64,000 nt of DNA from Salinivirga cyanobacteriivorans (GCF_001443605.1 NZ_CP013118.1:3993001-4057000); one strand, 5' to 3'. Positions 42,039 to 51,711 are shown, counted from the first letter of the stretch. Made by a program: numbers and translations. The notes: generated from the sequence alone by a model not told the origin.

Positions 42039-44078
42039 TTAAAAGTTTTCAAATTTGCTATCATCTTCCTGGTTAAGATTCAGATTAACCCCTTTGGTAC
42101 TGGTTGATTTAGTGTTCTGGGCTTTTACAGTATGGGGTTGTGGATTAGTTTTTTGTTTTGTTTGCTGTTTTTTTCTTCTTTTATTATTGTCATCATCAAA
42201 CTTGAAGAATGAAACTACATCGCGCATATTGTCAGCCTGGCTGTTGAGCTCCTCGGCACTTGTTGCCAGCTCTTCACTTGCAGCAGCATTCTGTTGAGTC
42301 ACCTGGTTGAGTTGCTGTAAAGCATTGTTAATTTGATCGGCGCCTGAATTCTGCTCATTACTGGCTGCAGTAATCTCATGCACCAACTGAGTTGTTTTTT
42401 CCACATTAGGCATGAGTTGTTGCATTTGTTCTCCTGACTCCTGAGTAAGTTTAACCGAGTTCTTGGCGGCTTCTATAATCTCATCGGCCGATTTCTGGCT
42501 ACGTTCTGCCAGTTTTCTTACCTCTGCAGCAACTACAGCAAAACCTTTTCCATGCTCACCTGCTCTGGCTGCCTCAACAGCTGCATTTAATGCTAAAATG
42601 TTGGTTTGGCGCGCTATTTCATTGATAATTGTAATTTTCTCAGAAATAGATTTTACAGCTTCTTCCGATTGGGCTGCTTTTGCACTTACTTCCTGAATAC
42701 CTTTATTGGCCATTGAAGATATTTTCTCTGTTTCATTGGCGTTGTTGGTGTTCTGCTGAATGTTTGAGGAAATTTCTTCCATGGTTGAAGATACTTCTTC
42801 GGCACTTGATGCCTGCTCACTGGCTCCTTGTGAGAGTTCTTGTGAGCTGCTGCTGATTTGGTGACTTGCCGAAGCCACATTTTCGGTCTCGTTGGTTATA
42901 TCGGTTACAATTTCACGCAGCTTGCCTGCCATTGAGTTTAATGCATTGGCCAGTCTTCCTATCTCGTCTTTTTGGTCAATGTCGACCCGTACATCCAGGT
43001 TTCCACGGGATATTTCTTCGGCAAGTTGAACACCTTTATTCAGTCCGCGTGAAATGGACCTGCTGATGGACGAGTTGATTAAAATGAAGATGCCTATTGC
43101 CAAAAGTATGGCCACTATAAGGGCGTTCCGGGTGCTGTTTACAATACCCATCAATTCATCTTCGTAAATTGATACTGCAACATATGAGTTAATAGCATCC
43201 ACATTCTCAAAATACAATACCTTTTTCCGTCCTTCGTATTCGTAAGTAAGTTTTCCTTCTTCTTTACCTGTGGCTTTTATTTTGTCTATTGTTGTAGAGC
43301 TGCCTCCTTCATTTGATGGATGTATGATAAGTGTACCTTCATCGTCAACAAGGAAAGGGTATCCTGATTCAAAATAGGTTTTTGCATAAAAGATATTCTT
43401 TATGCTTTCAATATCTTTTTCTCTTACACCTACATACAGAATCCCTTTTATTTCTCCATTAATGCGAATTGGTTCGTATGCTGTAAGATACCAATCACTT
43501 ACAACGAAAGCCCTGCCTCTGAAGGTGCCGCCTTGCATTACTGTTTGTGCTACTGGTGAACTATTTGGTATGAATGTTCCTACAGCTCTTTCTCCGCTCT
43601 TTTTTCGAACATTGGTTGCAATTCTGAGAAAACCCTGGTCTATTTTTTGGAATATGGTGGCAGTGGAATTTGTCAGCGATTCTAGTTTATCTACAATTTT
43701 TGTGTTGTTTTGTAGTGTTTGTCCGCCTAAAGTCCATTCATTTACTTTTAGGCTTGTGCTGATATTGGTTTCCTGGTTTACTGCCTGGAATGGCAATTTT
43801 TCTTCTTCGTTTATTTCAATATCACCGAGGCTATAAAAATATTGGTGGGCTACTTTCAGGTCTGTATTTACTTTTTCCTGGTTTTGTTCTATCTGGTTCT
43901 CAATAAGTCTGGTCAGATCTTCCGCCTGTTCAAACATGCGGGTGTCAGTATCCTCTATAATTTTTGCACGCTGAGTATTCATCATGTAAATGCCCAGTGC
44001 AATTACGATGATACCAATTGTGAGACTAAGGATAATATTTAGTCTGGCTCCAATTTTAATGTCGTTGATTTTTTTCAT
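42039..44078 (-). CDS. Methyl-accepting chemotaxis protein with Cache sensor
   Basis: 679 residues, inner-membrane receptor. TM1 at about 13-32, periplasmic Cache 3/Cache 2-type sensor domain (33-310), TM2 at about 315-335, HAMP (336-390) and a cytoplasmic signalling hairpin whose tip reads [31 protein letters not shown]. The tail is Lys/Gln-rich and lacks the CheR-binding NWETF pentapeptide. No CheA/CheW genes are in the window. The upstream region carries a near-consensus sigma-54 promoter and paired dyads, so expression is likely under the neighbouring sigma-54 regulator. Confidence 0.93.
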   Translation of the reverse strand: MKKINDIKIGARLNIILSLTIGIIVIALGIYMMNTQRAKIIEDTDTRMFEQAEDLTRLIENQIEQNQEKVNTDLKVAHQYFYSLGDIEINEEEKLPFQAVNQETNISTSLKVNEWTLGGQTLQNNTKIVDKLESLTNSTATIFQKIDQGFLRIATNVRKKSGERAVGTFIPNSSPVAQTVMQGGTFRGRAFVVSDWYLTAYEPIRINGEIKGILYVGVREKDIESIKNIFYAKTYFESGYPFLVDDEGTLIIHPSNEGGSSTTIDKIKATGKEEGKLTYEYEGRKKVLYFENVDAINSYVAVSIYEDELMGIVNSTRNALIVAILLAIGIFILINSSISRSISRGLNKGVQLAEEISRGNLDVRVDIDQKDEIGRLANALNSMAGKLREIVTDITNETENVASASHQISSSSQELSQGASEQASSAEEVSSTMEEISSNIQQNTNNANETEKISSMANKGIQEVSAKAAQSEEAVKSISEKITIINEIARQTNILALNAAVEAARAGEHGKGFAVVAAEVRKLAERSQKSADEIIEAAKNSVKLTQESGEQMQQLMPNVEKTTQLVHEITAASNEQNSGADQINNALQQLNQVTQQNAAASEELATSAEELNSQADNMRDVVSFFKFDDDNNKRRKKQQTKQKTNPQPHTVKAQNTKSTSTKGVNLNLNQEDDSKFENF

Positions 44079-44107
44079 ATCTATTGGTTTTTAGTTTTTC
44101 TAACATT

Positions 44108-44123
44108 ACCAATAGATATGCCA
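44108..44123 (-). promoter_or_regulatory. Sigma-54 promoter of the chemoreceptor gene
   Basis: Minus strand TGGCATATCTATTGGT. Against TGGCAC-N5-TTGCW it keeps the -24 TGGCA and the -12 TTG at the right spacing; the -12 C is replaced by G. The inferred start is near 44097, about 19 bases before the receptor ATG. Confidence 0.55.
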
Positions 44124-44188
44124 GTGTGTGTAAGGGGCTGTTTATTATGTTTTTGGGTGTTTGTGCTTTTGGTTTGGGGTGTTGAAAG

Positions 44189-44222
44189 TGTACGATATTT
44201 CGTGCGCTGTACGATATTTCGT
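44189..44222. promoter_or_regulatory. Paired dyads, candidate sigma-54 activator (enhancer) sites
   Basis: TGTACGATATTTCGT occurs twice (44189-44203 and 44208-44222), 19 bp apart. Each contains the dyad ACGA-TATT-TCGT. They lie about 90-125 bp upstream of the inferred sigma-54 start, the usual distance for activator sites, and between the activator gene and its presumed target. Confidence 0.6.
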
Positions 44223-44225
44223 AGA

Positions 44226-45674
44226 TTAATCGGGTCTGGTAATATTTAATTTTTTCATTCGTGATTCCAGCGTTGTGGGTTTTATATCCAGTAATCTGGC
44301 AGCGCCGTTTTCGCCCCGTATTTTCCAGTTTGTGCTTTTTAATACTTTGAGTATATGCTTTTTTTCCTGTTCGTGGAGGGCTGTGGGTTCATTTTCCGCA
44401 GTCTGTGGTTGTGGTAACTGAAACCAATCATCAATTTGAAGTTTATTTGCCGGGCTGAGCACGTGAGCTCGTTCAATTATATTCTGTAATTCACGAATAT
44501 TCCCGGGCCATTGGTAAGCTTGTAGTTTTTTTAAGGCTTTTTGCGGTATGGTATCGATTGTTTTATGACTGGTTTTATTGAGTTTTTCAATAAAATGCCC
44601 GACTAACAATGGAATGTCTTCAAGATGGTCTCTGAGCGGAGGGAGTTTTATGGGAATAATATTAATTCTATAATACAGATCGCTTCTGAATTCGCCTTGC
44701 TGCACTGCTTTTTCAAGATTTCGATTTGTAGCTGCGATGAGCCTGAAATTGGTTTTAGTTGTTTTTGTTCCACCTACTCTTTCAAACTCATTTTCTTGCA
44801 AAACCCTAAGCAATTTTGTCTGAATAGCCGGGGGCAGCTCTCCAATTTCATCTAAAAAGAGGGTGCCTTTATGGGCTAGTTCAAATTTTCCATATTTTAG
44901 TTGATCGGCTCCTGTAAAGGCTCCTTTTTCATGACCAAATAGTTCACTTTCCACAAGGTTTTCAGGAATAGCTGCGCAATTAACTTTTATCATCAATTGC
45001 CGGGCTCTTGAGCTCTCTTCATGAATAATTTGGGCCATGAGTTCTTTCCCTGTTCCTGTTTCGCCCAAAAGCAATACGGTTGAGTCTGTTTTTGCTACCT
45101 GCAGTGCCTGACTTATAGTTTTTTGAAAATCCCTGTTTTGAGTAACAATGTATTTGTTGTTGGTCTCTTCATTAGTTATTAATTGTTTTAGCTGTGTATT
45201 TTCTTCTTCTACCTGTTTTTTTAGAGAAAGAATGAAGTTATAAGAATTAACCAGTTTTTTGTTTTTCGCTTTCAGGTCTTTAATCAGGTTTTCATTATTC
45301 TTTTTTAGGGTAGAATTTTCTATGGCGTTATTTATAGATTGTTTTATATCGTTTAAATTCCATGGTTTTAAGATATATCGATAAATACCACCCTGGTTTA
45401 CCGCTTGCATTACTGTGTTTGAGTCATCAAAAGCAGTTACGATTATTATACTGAGCCAGGGATGCTTTTGTTTTACTATTTGGGCCAATTCAAGACCTGT
45501 CATTTCGGGCATCCGCTGATCTGTAAGCAAAACGTCAATATCTTCGCGATCGATGATAGTCAAAGCTTCTTGTGGAGATGTTGTAATCTCGACATCATAC
45601 CAGTTATTGAGCGCAAGATCAAACGTCAATAAATTGTTTTGTTCGTCATCTACGTATAAAATCTTATGTTTCAT
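44226..45674 (-). CDS. Sigma-54-dependent response regulator (NtrC family)
   Basis: 482 residues from ATG 45674. Receiver domain (1-125, phospho-acceptor Asp52 in LLTDQRMPEM, KPWN loop), coiled-coil linker, AAA+ domain (about 170-400) with Walker A GETGTGKE, the sigma-54 contact loop GAFTGA, Walker B GTLFLDEIGEL and arginine fingers, and a Fis-type HTH (about 440-480: GENGAARLLDIKPTTLESRM). ATG 45674 is one base after the kinase stop (TAGTATG), so the pair is translationally coupled; the alternative start 21 bases upstream would overlap the kinase gene. Confidence 0.93.
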   Translation of the reverse strand: MKHKILYVDDEQNNLLTFDLALNNWYDVEITTSPQEALTIIDREDIDVLLTDQRMPEMTGLELAQIVKQKHPWLSIIIVTAFDDSNTVMQAVNQGGIYRYILKPWNLNDIKQSINNAIENSTLKKNNENLIKDLKAKNKKLVNSYNFILSLKKQVEEENTQLKQLITNEETNNKYIVTQNRDFQKTISQALQVAKTDSTVLLLGETGTGKELMAQIIHEESSRARQLMIKVNCAAIPENLVESELFGHEKGAFTGADQLKYGKFELAHKGTLFLDEIGELPPAIQTKLLRVLQENEFERVGGTKTTKTNFRLIAATNRNLEKAVQQGEFRSDLYYRINIIPIKLPPLRDHLEDIPLLVGHFIEKLNKTSHKTIDTIPQKALKKLQAYQWPGNIRELQNIIERAHVLSPANKLQIDDWFQLPQPQTAENEPTALHEQEKKHILKVLKSTNWKIRGENGAARLLDIKPTTLESRMKKLNITRPD

Positions 45675-45675
45675 A

Positions 45676-48081
45676 CTATTCAATAGGTAAAACAATTGTG
45701 AAAACAGAGCCTTTACCCGGCTCTGAATCTATATGAATTTTTCCATTATGATCTTCAATTATTGTATGTACAATCGACATCCCAATGCCTGTGCCTTCCC
45801 CTGGTTTTTTTGTTGTAAAAAACGGGTCGAAAAGCTTTTCCTGGGTCGTTTTGTCCATACCTATACCATCATCCTGAACTATTATTTTAAATTCATTTTT
45901 TTGATCATTTCTACGGGTTCTGATTTCAATATTTCCTGTATCGGTAATAGCCTGAATAGCATTCATTATTATATTCAGAATGACCTGACCCATTTTTCCG
46001 GGGAACCCGTTAACAGTGTTATTTTCTGCTAGTTTCTTGCTGATTTCAACGTTGTATTTAAATTTATTTTGCAGAATTATCAGCGAGGAATTAATGGTTT
46101 CTTCAATATCGACAGGGCTTTTCTCCTCATTATCCATTCGTGAGAATGTTCTTAAGCCATTTACAATATTTGTTATTCGATTCACACCTGTTTTTATGGC
46201 TTTAACCAACTCTGTTGTTTTTTCTGAGTACCTGTTAATATTAAGGTTGTTTGTCGACTGCTTTTTTGTTTTTATTACATCTTTGAGTTCCGTCATTAAA
46301 TCAGACAGCATGATTTCGAGCCCCATAATTCCGCTATGAATAAAATTGACTGGGTTGTTTATTTCATGCGCTATTCCAGCAGTTAAAATACCTATGGAGG
46401 CCATTTTTTCTGTGTGTATAAACTGGTTTTGCGTGCTTTGTAGTTTGCTTAAGGCATTTTTTAATTCATCTCTCTGGAATTCAAGTTTTTCATTTGAGTC
46501 GGTTAGTTGCTCGTTAAGTGCCTGAATTTCCTCTGTTCTTTGTTCGACGAGTGCTTCGAGATTGTGTTTGTGGCTTTCAAGCTCTTTTTGCATTTGCTTT
46601 AACTCTGTGATATCTAAAGAAAAGGCAATGTGCCCTTTTATTTCAGCATTTTCGTAATAGGGGGCTAAAACACTTTTAAAATATTTTCTTTTGTTTTCGA
46701 GACTAAACTCACCTACAAATTCTACCACTTCACCCTTATTTACCTGTTTTAGTATTTCATCATATCTTTCTTTGTCTACAATAGCCGGGAACTCCGTGGC
46801 ATTTTTGCCTATATAATCACCCCATTTATTTTTTGAAAATCCGCTTTGAGCCAGAATGTTTTTATTTTTATCGAGTACCCAGAGCTCAAGCGGAATGGAG
46901 TTGAAAATAGAGTTTAACAGAGATTCTCTTTTAACAATTGTTTGCATTGCGCGTTTTTGTAATGTAATATCTCTGAGATTTACCTGCATCACAAAATCGC
47001 GATTTTGATCATAAAACGCTATAGCCCTAACTTCTCCTGTTTTTAATTCCCCCTTTTGGTGAGTCCATTGTATTTCAATTGGTTTAACAGGTTCATTATT
47101 AAGTAATGAGTTAAAAAGCGCGTATGAGCTCTTTTTGCTCTCTTCTGTTAGTCCGGTAAAAACGTCGTAATGATTGTTAAGATATTTTTCTTTGGGGTAA
47201 CCGGTGAGTGCGCAAAATGAATTGTTTACATCCAGCATAATTCCTGCTTTACTGACTGTAATTATTCCATCGGGAGCCGTTTCAACAATTTTTCTGTATT
47301 TATGTTCGCTTTCACTTAATTTTTGCTCTGCTTTTTTGCGTTCCGTAATATCCCGGACAATTGCCTGAGTCAACTTCTTTTCGGAATCAAGAAGGCTGAG
47401 CGTAATTTCTGCGAAGAATGTTTCTCCACTAACTTTTTTTAACTCCCATTCAAAAAACTGAGGCTCACCGTTAAGTGTTTTTTCTATTAACCGTGTAGCT
47501 TTTTTTAGACTATTCTGATTGTCAGGTTGCTTTTCCGGGTGCAGTGTATTGAAGTCGGGTATGCCATTACATTCAATATTCCCGCAAAATAAATCATGTG
47601 CTTTAGTATTCCACTCTATTATGTCGGGGTGCTTAATAATTAGTATCGCATCAGTGGAATTTTCGAAAAGGGTTTTATACTTTTTTTCCTGTTCTTTTCT
47701 TTTTGCCTCGGTACGAACTTTTTCAGTGATATCTTCAATAATCCCAATATTATTAGTCTGCTTCATCTGTTCGTTGTAATGATGCCTGATAGACATCCTT
47801 ACATCGATCAGATTACCATTTTTTTGTTTAAACCGAACCTCAAATACCGATAGCTTATTTTTTTGTGCAATTGATTCCAGAATTTCATTTCTCAGGCCCG
47901 GGAATTCGTATAAATCGTATTCCAATCTCTTAATGTGCTGAAAAACGTCTTGCTTTGATTCATAGCCCAGAATTCTTACAAATTCAGTATTCAGATCAAC
48001 AAATTTTCCGTCAATTGTTGTCTCGAATATCCCTATCGGAGCATTTTCAAATAATTGTTCTATGTTTTTAAATTCGTTCAT
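45676..48081 (-). CDS. Four-PAS sensor histidine kinase
   Basis: 801 residues, soluble. PAS domains at about 1-120, 135-250, 258-375 and 385-495, each ending in the DIT-E/DIT-L type linker motif. A coiled coil (495-555) leads to HisKA with His572 in TAGIAHEINNPVNF, then HATPase_c (DDGIGMD, GTGIGMSI). The H-box of the NtrB-like class suits control of a sigma-54 activator. The regulator gene follows with a one-base gap. No membrane segment; internal signals such as redox state or metabolites are likely. Confidence 0.92.
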   Translation of the reverse strand: MNEFKNIEQLFENAPIGIFETTIDGKFVDLNTEFVRILGYESKQDVFQHIKRLEYDLYEFPGLRNEILESIAQKNKLSVFEVRFKQKNGNLIDVRMSIRHHYNEQMKQTNNIGIIEDITEKVRTEAKRKEQEKKYKTLFENSTDAILIIKHPDIIEWNTKAHDLFCGNIECNGIPDFNTLHPEKQPDNQNSLKKATRLIEKTLNGEPQFFEWELKKVSGETFFAEITLSLLDSEKKLTQAIVRDITERKKAEQKLSESEHKYRKIVETAPDGIITVSKAGIMLDVNNSFCALTGYPKEKYLNNHYDVFTGLTEESKKSSYALFNSLLNNEPVKPIEIQWTHQKGELKTGEVRAIAFYDQNRDFVMQVNLRDITLQKRAMQTIVKRESLLNSIFNSIPLELWVLDKNKNILAQSGFSKNKWGDYIGKNATEFPAIVDKERYDEILKQVNKGEVVEFVGEFSLENKRKYFKSVLAPYYENAEIKGHIAFSLDITELKQMQKELESHKHNLEALVEQRTEEIQALNEQLTDSNEKLEFQRDELKNALSKLQSTQNQFIHTEKMASIGILTAGIAHEINNPVNFIHSGIMGLEIMLSDLMTELKDVIKTKKQSTNNLNINRYSEKTTELVKAIKTGVNRITNIVNGLRTFSRMDNEEKSPVDIEETINSSLIILQNKFKYNVEISKKLAENNTVNGFPGKMGQVILNIIMNAIQAITDTGNIEIRTRRNDQKNEFKIIVQDDGIGMDKTTQEKLFDPFFTTKKPGEGTGIGMSIVHTIIEDHNGKIHIDSEPGKGSVFTIVLPIE

Positions 48082-48153
48082 GTATGTTTTATTCCATTTG
48101 CTCCTGATTGATGAGATTTTTATAGATGTTTTCTATAGTGCAACAACTGGCTT

Positions 48154-49011
48154 TTATTTTTTTTGGTAAGTTTTTATTAACCGTTGATTATTATATACCT
48201 CTAAAGTGTTCTGATTTTCAAATGCTATTTTATAACCCGTGTACTTATTGTTGTATATGAGTATTGCATTTTCCGTGAATATCATTTGGTACAGTAGCTG
48301 CTCTTTTCCCCAACCAAGTTTGAGTATCTCAATGGCATTTTTTCGATGCCTGATTGTTAGGTCATTTTTAAGTACTAAGGCATGGTCTTTTTTTATGTAA
48401 TCATCCCGGTTCAATAAATTTTTGATATAGTAACCACGGGCTGTTTTTTGTATGTCTTCTCCAGCCAGGGCGCGCTCATATTCATAATCGCCATTAGTAT
48501 TTAATACCAGTTTTTGGTTCGAAAGCTTTCCTTTAATAAGTTCAGTAACCGAATCGGTTTGGTGAATATTATAGTGTGCAGAGAATCCTATTCCTTTTTT
48601 TATTCTAGCGGTGAATGAATTGTTGTCGCGTTTGAGTGCTGTAATACGGTTAAAAAGGGTAGTATGATCTTTTTTGGTAATGTGAAATGGTTGATCATTT
48701 TTTATCCCCATAATTTTAGGAATTAGCAGGCATAAATTGCCATTTAAATCGTAAAAAAGTCCGTTACCTAGATAAAAGCCTGCATCGTGGTATGGCACCT
48801 CTTCGCTTCCTTCACCTTCGGTGCTGCGATCGCGATCTGTTTTGTTCCGAACAATATCAATTCTTTGCCCGTAAATATCGAGCATTGGTGTAAGTTCCAG
48901 TGAGTCAGGCTGTACTCTGTTTGCCTGATTTATTTCACTTTGATTAAGTGTAGCACAGCCTGTAAGGCCGACTATAAAAATAAATAACCATGAAATGATA
49001 GATACCCTCAT
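48154..49011 (-). CDS. Lipoprotein of unknown function
   Basis: 285 residues. Lipoprotein signal with lipobox IVGLTGC (Cys near 19). The mature protein is beta-rich with no family I recognise: repeated short strands such as GNGLFYDLNGNLCLLIPK and NTNGDYEYERALAG. It is on the same strand as pfk and the four-PAS kinase, with gaps of about 70 bp each side. Confidence 0.65.
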   Translation of the reverse strand: MRVSIISWLFIFIVGLTGCATLNQSEINQANRVQPDSLELTPMLDIYGQRIDIVRNKTDRDRSTEGEGSEEVPYHDAGFYLGNGLFYDLNGNLCLLIPKIMGIKNDQPFHITKKDHTTLFNRITALKRDNNSFTARIKKGIGFSAHYNIHQTDSVTELIKGKLSNQKLVLNTNGDYEYERALAGEDIQKTARGYYIKNLLNRDDYIKKDHALVLKNDLTIRHRKNAIEILKLGWGKEQLLYQMIFTENAILIYNNKYTGYKIAFENQNTLEVYNNQRLIKTYQKK

Positions 49012-49079
49012 AAACCTTCCTGCATATATTCTTAGCTCCCGAAGTTAACTTTTGATCCTAGATAAGAAAACTATTTCGG

Positions 49080-50285
49080 TTAAAATTCGCTTGTCATCAG
49101 AAATAATGGTTTCATTTCAAAGCTTTTATAATACGGACGTAATCTTTCAATATTATAGTGTTTATCTACGTTAACTTTTTTAGTGTTACTTGTAACTACT
49201 TCAATGGGTAAATTGTCATAGCGCCCATTCTGGAGCACCACCAGCCTGCCATGCACTCCCTGCAAAATTAAATCCAGCGCAAGGTTACCATAGGCCATTG
49301 GAACAATGGAGTCAATAGAGTCCGGATCGCCACCACGTACGAGGTATCCGAGTTTTTGATTTATCACATTTACTTTTCGGCCTTTATTAAATTTGGGCGA
49401 AATTTCTTTTACCCTTTGAGATACGAGGTCTCCAATTCCACCAAGTTTAGCATGGCCGTACATATCTTTTTGGCTATTTTCAAATACCATCTCGCCACCT
49501 TTAAACATAGCACCTTCAGAAACTAAAACTACTGAATAATTGCTGGGGTTCTTTTTACGGTCTTCTGTAAGTAATTCAGTAAGATGTTCAATGTCGAATT
49601 TATGTTCCGGAATGACGCATCTGTTGGCAGCACCTGCCATGGTTGGTAACATTGCAGTAAAACCTGCATAACGACCAAATACCTCCAAAACCAGAAACCG
49701 TTCATGTGATCCGGCTGATGTGCGTAAAATATTCGTCATCATAATGGTTCTGGTAATACAGGTACTAAAACCAATACAGTAATCGGTTCCCGGAACGTCG
49801 TTGTCCATTGTTTTGGGTATGGCCACTACATTCACACCTTCCTGGTAGAGGCGAACACCGTAGCTAATAGTGTCGTCTCCGCCAATTGGTATTAGATAAT
49901 CTATTCCCAGGTAATCAAGGTTTTTAAGTACTTCCGGAGTAAGGTCATTCACTTCATCGGTGTATTGTTCTTTGAGGTGATCAGGCACACGATCTTTGGG
50001 TATGTGACTAGGACGTGTGCGGGTGCTGTGCAAAAAGGTACCACCGGTTCGCCCGGCTTTGTTTACTATGTCTTCGTTAAGCTCAATGTAGTGCTCTCCT
50101 TCGTCTACTTTTGGCTTGCGTTGCATATCTACAACTCCGCCCCAGCCTTTCCTTAAACCAATTACTTTGTAACCTTCGCGCAAAGCCCTTATTGTTACCG
50201 CCCTGATAGCCGGGTTTAATCCTGGAACATCTCCGCCGCCTGTTAAAATACCAATGACGCCTTTAATTTTGTTTACTTTGGCCAT
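49080..50285 (-). CDS. 6-phosphofructokinase, pyrophosphate-type signature
   Basis: 401 residues, glycolytic phosphofructokinase fold (PfkA superfamily): GGGDVPGLNP at the N-terminus, PIGGDDT (135-138) and the catalytic loop PKTMDND with Asp161. ATP-dependent enzymes have Gly at the second position of GGDG and in PGTxDND; Asp138 and Lys158 here are the residues that block ATP and favour pyrophosphate in PPi-PFKs. It is therefore probably a reversible PPi-dependent enzyme, although a few enzymes with this pattern use ATP. The length is larger than the 320 residues of E. coli PfkA, as in this clade. Confidence 0.9.
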   Translation of the reverse strand: MAKVNKIKGVIGILTGGGDVPGLNPAIRAVTIRALREGYKVIGLRKGWGGVVDMQRKPKVDEGEHYIELNEDIVNKAGRTGGTFLHSTRTRPSHIPKDRVPDHLKEQYTDEVNDLTPEVLKNLDYLGIDYLIPIGGDDTISYGVRLYQEGVNVVAIPKTMDNDVPGTDYCIGFSTCITRTIMMTNILRTSAGSHERFLVLEVFGRYAGFTAMLPTMAGAANRCVIPEHKFDIEHLTELLTEDRKKNPSNYSVVLVSEGAMFKGGEMVFENSQKDMYGHAKLGGIGDLVSQRVKEISPKFNKGRKVNVINQKLGYLVRGGDPDSIDSIVPMAYGNLALDLILQGVHGRLVVLQNGRYDNLPIEVVTSNTKKVNVDKHYNIERLRPYYKSFEMKPLFLMTSEF

Positions 50286-50409
50286 AATTTATGCAGTTTT
50301 AATGAAATAACTATCTGCAATTTAACTTTTTTCAACGAAAGATAAAAGCCTTTTAAGTATTGGTAAGCTTAAAATCCGCTAAAAATAAAACCGGATTAAT
50401 CTTATACTA

Positions 50410-50440
50410 ATGTTTTTATGCGACACGGATATAAAAACAT
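50410..50440. promoter_or_regulatory. 10-bp dyad between pfk and kinase genes
   Basis: ATGTTTTTAT (50410-50419) and ATAAAAACAT (50431-50440), perfect, 11-base spacer. It lies in the divergent intergenic region just upstream of the kinase promoter and may be an operator or cruciform. Confidence 0.4.
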
Positions 50441-50450
50441 GAGTAAAGTC

Positions 50451-50482
50451 TTTATTCAGAAAAGCAATAGATCTTATCTTTG
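50451..50482 (+). promoter_or_regulatory. Promoter of the sugar kinase operon
   Basis: TATCTTTG (50475-50482) fully matches the TAnnTTTG element; TTTA (50451-50454) lies 20 bases upstream as a partial -33 element. Start would be about 15 bases before ATG 50504. Confidence 0.5.
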
Positions 50483-50503
50483 AAAATATAAATCATTCAT
50501 TAA

Positions 50504-51577
50504 ATGGAATTGCCAGCCCGCGAAATTTTATCATTGTTCTTGCCAGGTGAAATGTCTCCGGGTATTGAGCCGCTTGGGAATGGCCATATCAACGATACTT
50601 TTCTTGTCAGGTTATCTGACGGATGTAAGTATGTACTGCAGCGCCTTAATCAGAAGGTTTTTAAAGATACAAATGCTGTAATGCATAATTACAAACTGCT
50701 TGAGAATAATTTTTTGAATAATGTGGATGTGTCTTTGCCTGGTGTTTATAGGTCTGTGAATAATAATTTGCTGGAATTCGATAAGCATGGAAATCCATGG
50801 AGGCTTATTGAATTTGTTGAGTATGCTTATAGTCTGGACCATATTGTGAAAAAAGAGCAGTCATATCAGGCAGGTTTTGGATATGGTGCTTTTCTGAAGG
50901 GGTGCGCTAAGTGTCCGGTTGGTGAATTTCAGGAAGTTATTCCGGAATTTCACAATCTGAAATGGCGCATGCAACAGCTCGATTTGGCCGTTGAACAAGA
51001 TAACGCGAACCGCTTGAGTGCAGTTACTGATCTGGTGAGCTTTTATAGAAATCAATATGTACGGCTTAATGGCTTAATTGCAGTTTTAAATTCCCGTGAA
51101 ATTCCTGTAAGGATTGTCCACAACGATACAAAAATTAATAATTTAATGTATCGGGGCGAACAGGTAAGGGCAGTAGTAGATCTTGATACAGTAGGGCCCG
51201 GAAGTGTTATATACGATTTTGGTGATGCCATTCGCACAATTGCCAACAGCTCAGATGAGGATGAGCAGGAATTAGGTAATGTAGCATTTAATATGGATTT
51301 CTTTAAAGCATTTGCTCAGGGTTATCTTTCTCAAACAAAAGATATGCTTACAGACACAGAAAAGTTTCATCTTTGGCAGGCACCTTTATACATGACACTA
51401 ATTATGGGCGTGCGGTTTTTAACCGATTATTTAAACGGTGATATTTATTATAAAACGGAGTATGAAAGTCATAATTTGGTTAGAACAAGGGTTCAGAGCA
51501 AACTTATAGCTTCAATGGAAACTAATTATCATCCAATTAAAACAATAGTTGAACAAATGTTAACTGACAATCAATAA
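50504..51577 (+). CDS. Phosphotransferase, NahK-like N-acetylhexosamine kinase
   Basis: 357 residues of the aminoglycoside-phosphotransferase/choline-kinase fold. ATP-binding N-lobe (LGNGHINDTFLV, YVLQRLN with the Lys/Gln position), catalytic loop IVHNDTKINNLMY and metal motif AVVDLDTVGPG. In sequence layout it resembles N-acetylhexosamine 1-kinase (NahK), which phosphorylates GalNAc or GlcNAc at C1. The next gene encodes a GH109-type protein (GalNAc release), which supports the assignment, but other sugar or choline substrates are possible. Same operon as the next two genes, though a repeat element separates them. Confidence 0.72.
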   Translation: MELPAREILSLFLPGEMSPGIEPLGNGHINDTFLVRLSDGCKYVLQRLNQKVFKDTNAVMHNYKLLENNFLNNVDVSLPGVYRSVNNNLLEFDKHGNPWRLIEFVEYAYSLDHIVKKEQSYQAGFGYGAFLKGCAKCPVGEFQEVIPEFHNLKWRMQQLDLAVEQDNANRLSAVTDLVSFYRNQYVRLNGLIAVLNSREIPVRIVHNDTKINNLMYRGEQVRAVVDLDTVGPGSVIYDFGDAIRTIANSSDEDEQELGNVAFNMDFFKAFAQGYLSQTKDMLTDTEKFHLWQAPLYMTLIMGVRFLTDYLNGDIYYKTEYESHNLVRTRVQSKLIASMETNYHPIKTIVEQMLTDNQ

Positions 51578-51586
51578 CTTATTTTT

Positions 51587-51690
51587 ATGAAACAAGCATG
51601 ATTAAAATAATTATTAAACACACACGCAGGAATGATTATTTTACATCATGCGGTTCCATCCCGATTGGCATCGGGACAGGTAATGACCAC
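51587..51690 (+). repeat. Dispersed two-hairpin element, copy B
   Basis: Matches 10536-10638 over about 100 bp with few changes, and its right flank up to the ATG at 51712 matches 10507-10538. Hairpin 1 has about 20-bp arms around AAACACACACGCAGG; hairpin 2 is TCCCGAT-TGGC-ATCGGGA. It makes up almost the whole gap between the sugar kinase and the GH109 gene, so it lies in the transcript in sense direction. Confidence 0.85.
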
Positions 51691-51711
51691 TAAAATCAAA
51701 ATTATAAACAG

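Noticed and set aside
42039..44078. Search for CheA/CheW/CheY genes around the chemoreceptor
   Set aside because: None found in the window; the receiver proteins nearby are a hybrid kinase and a sigma-54 activator, not CheY.
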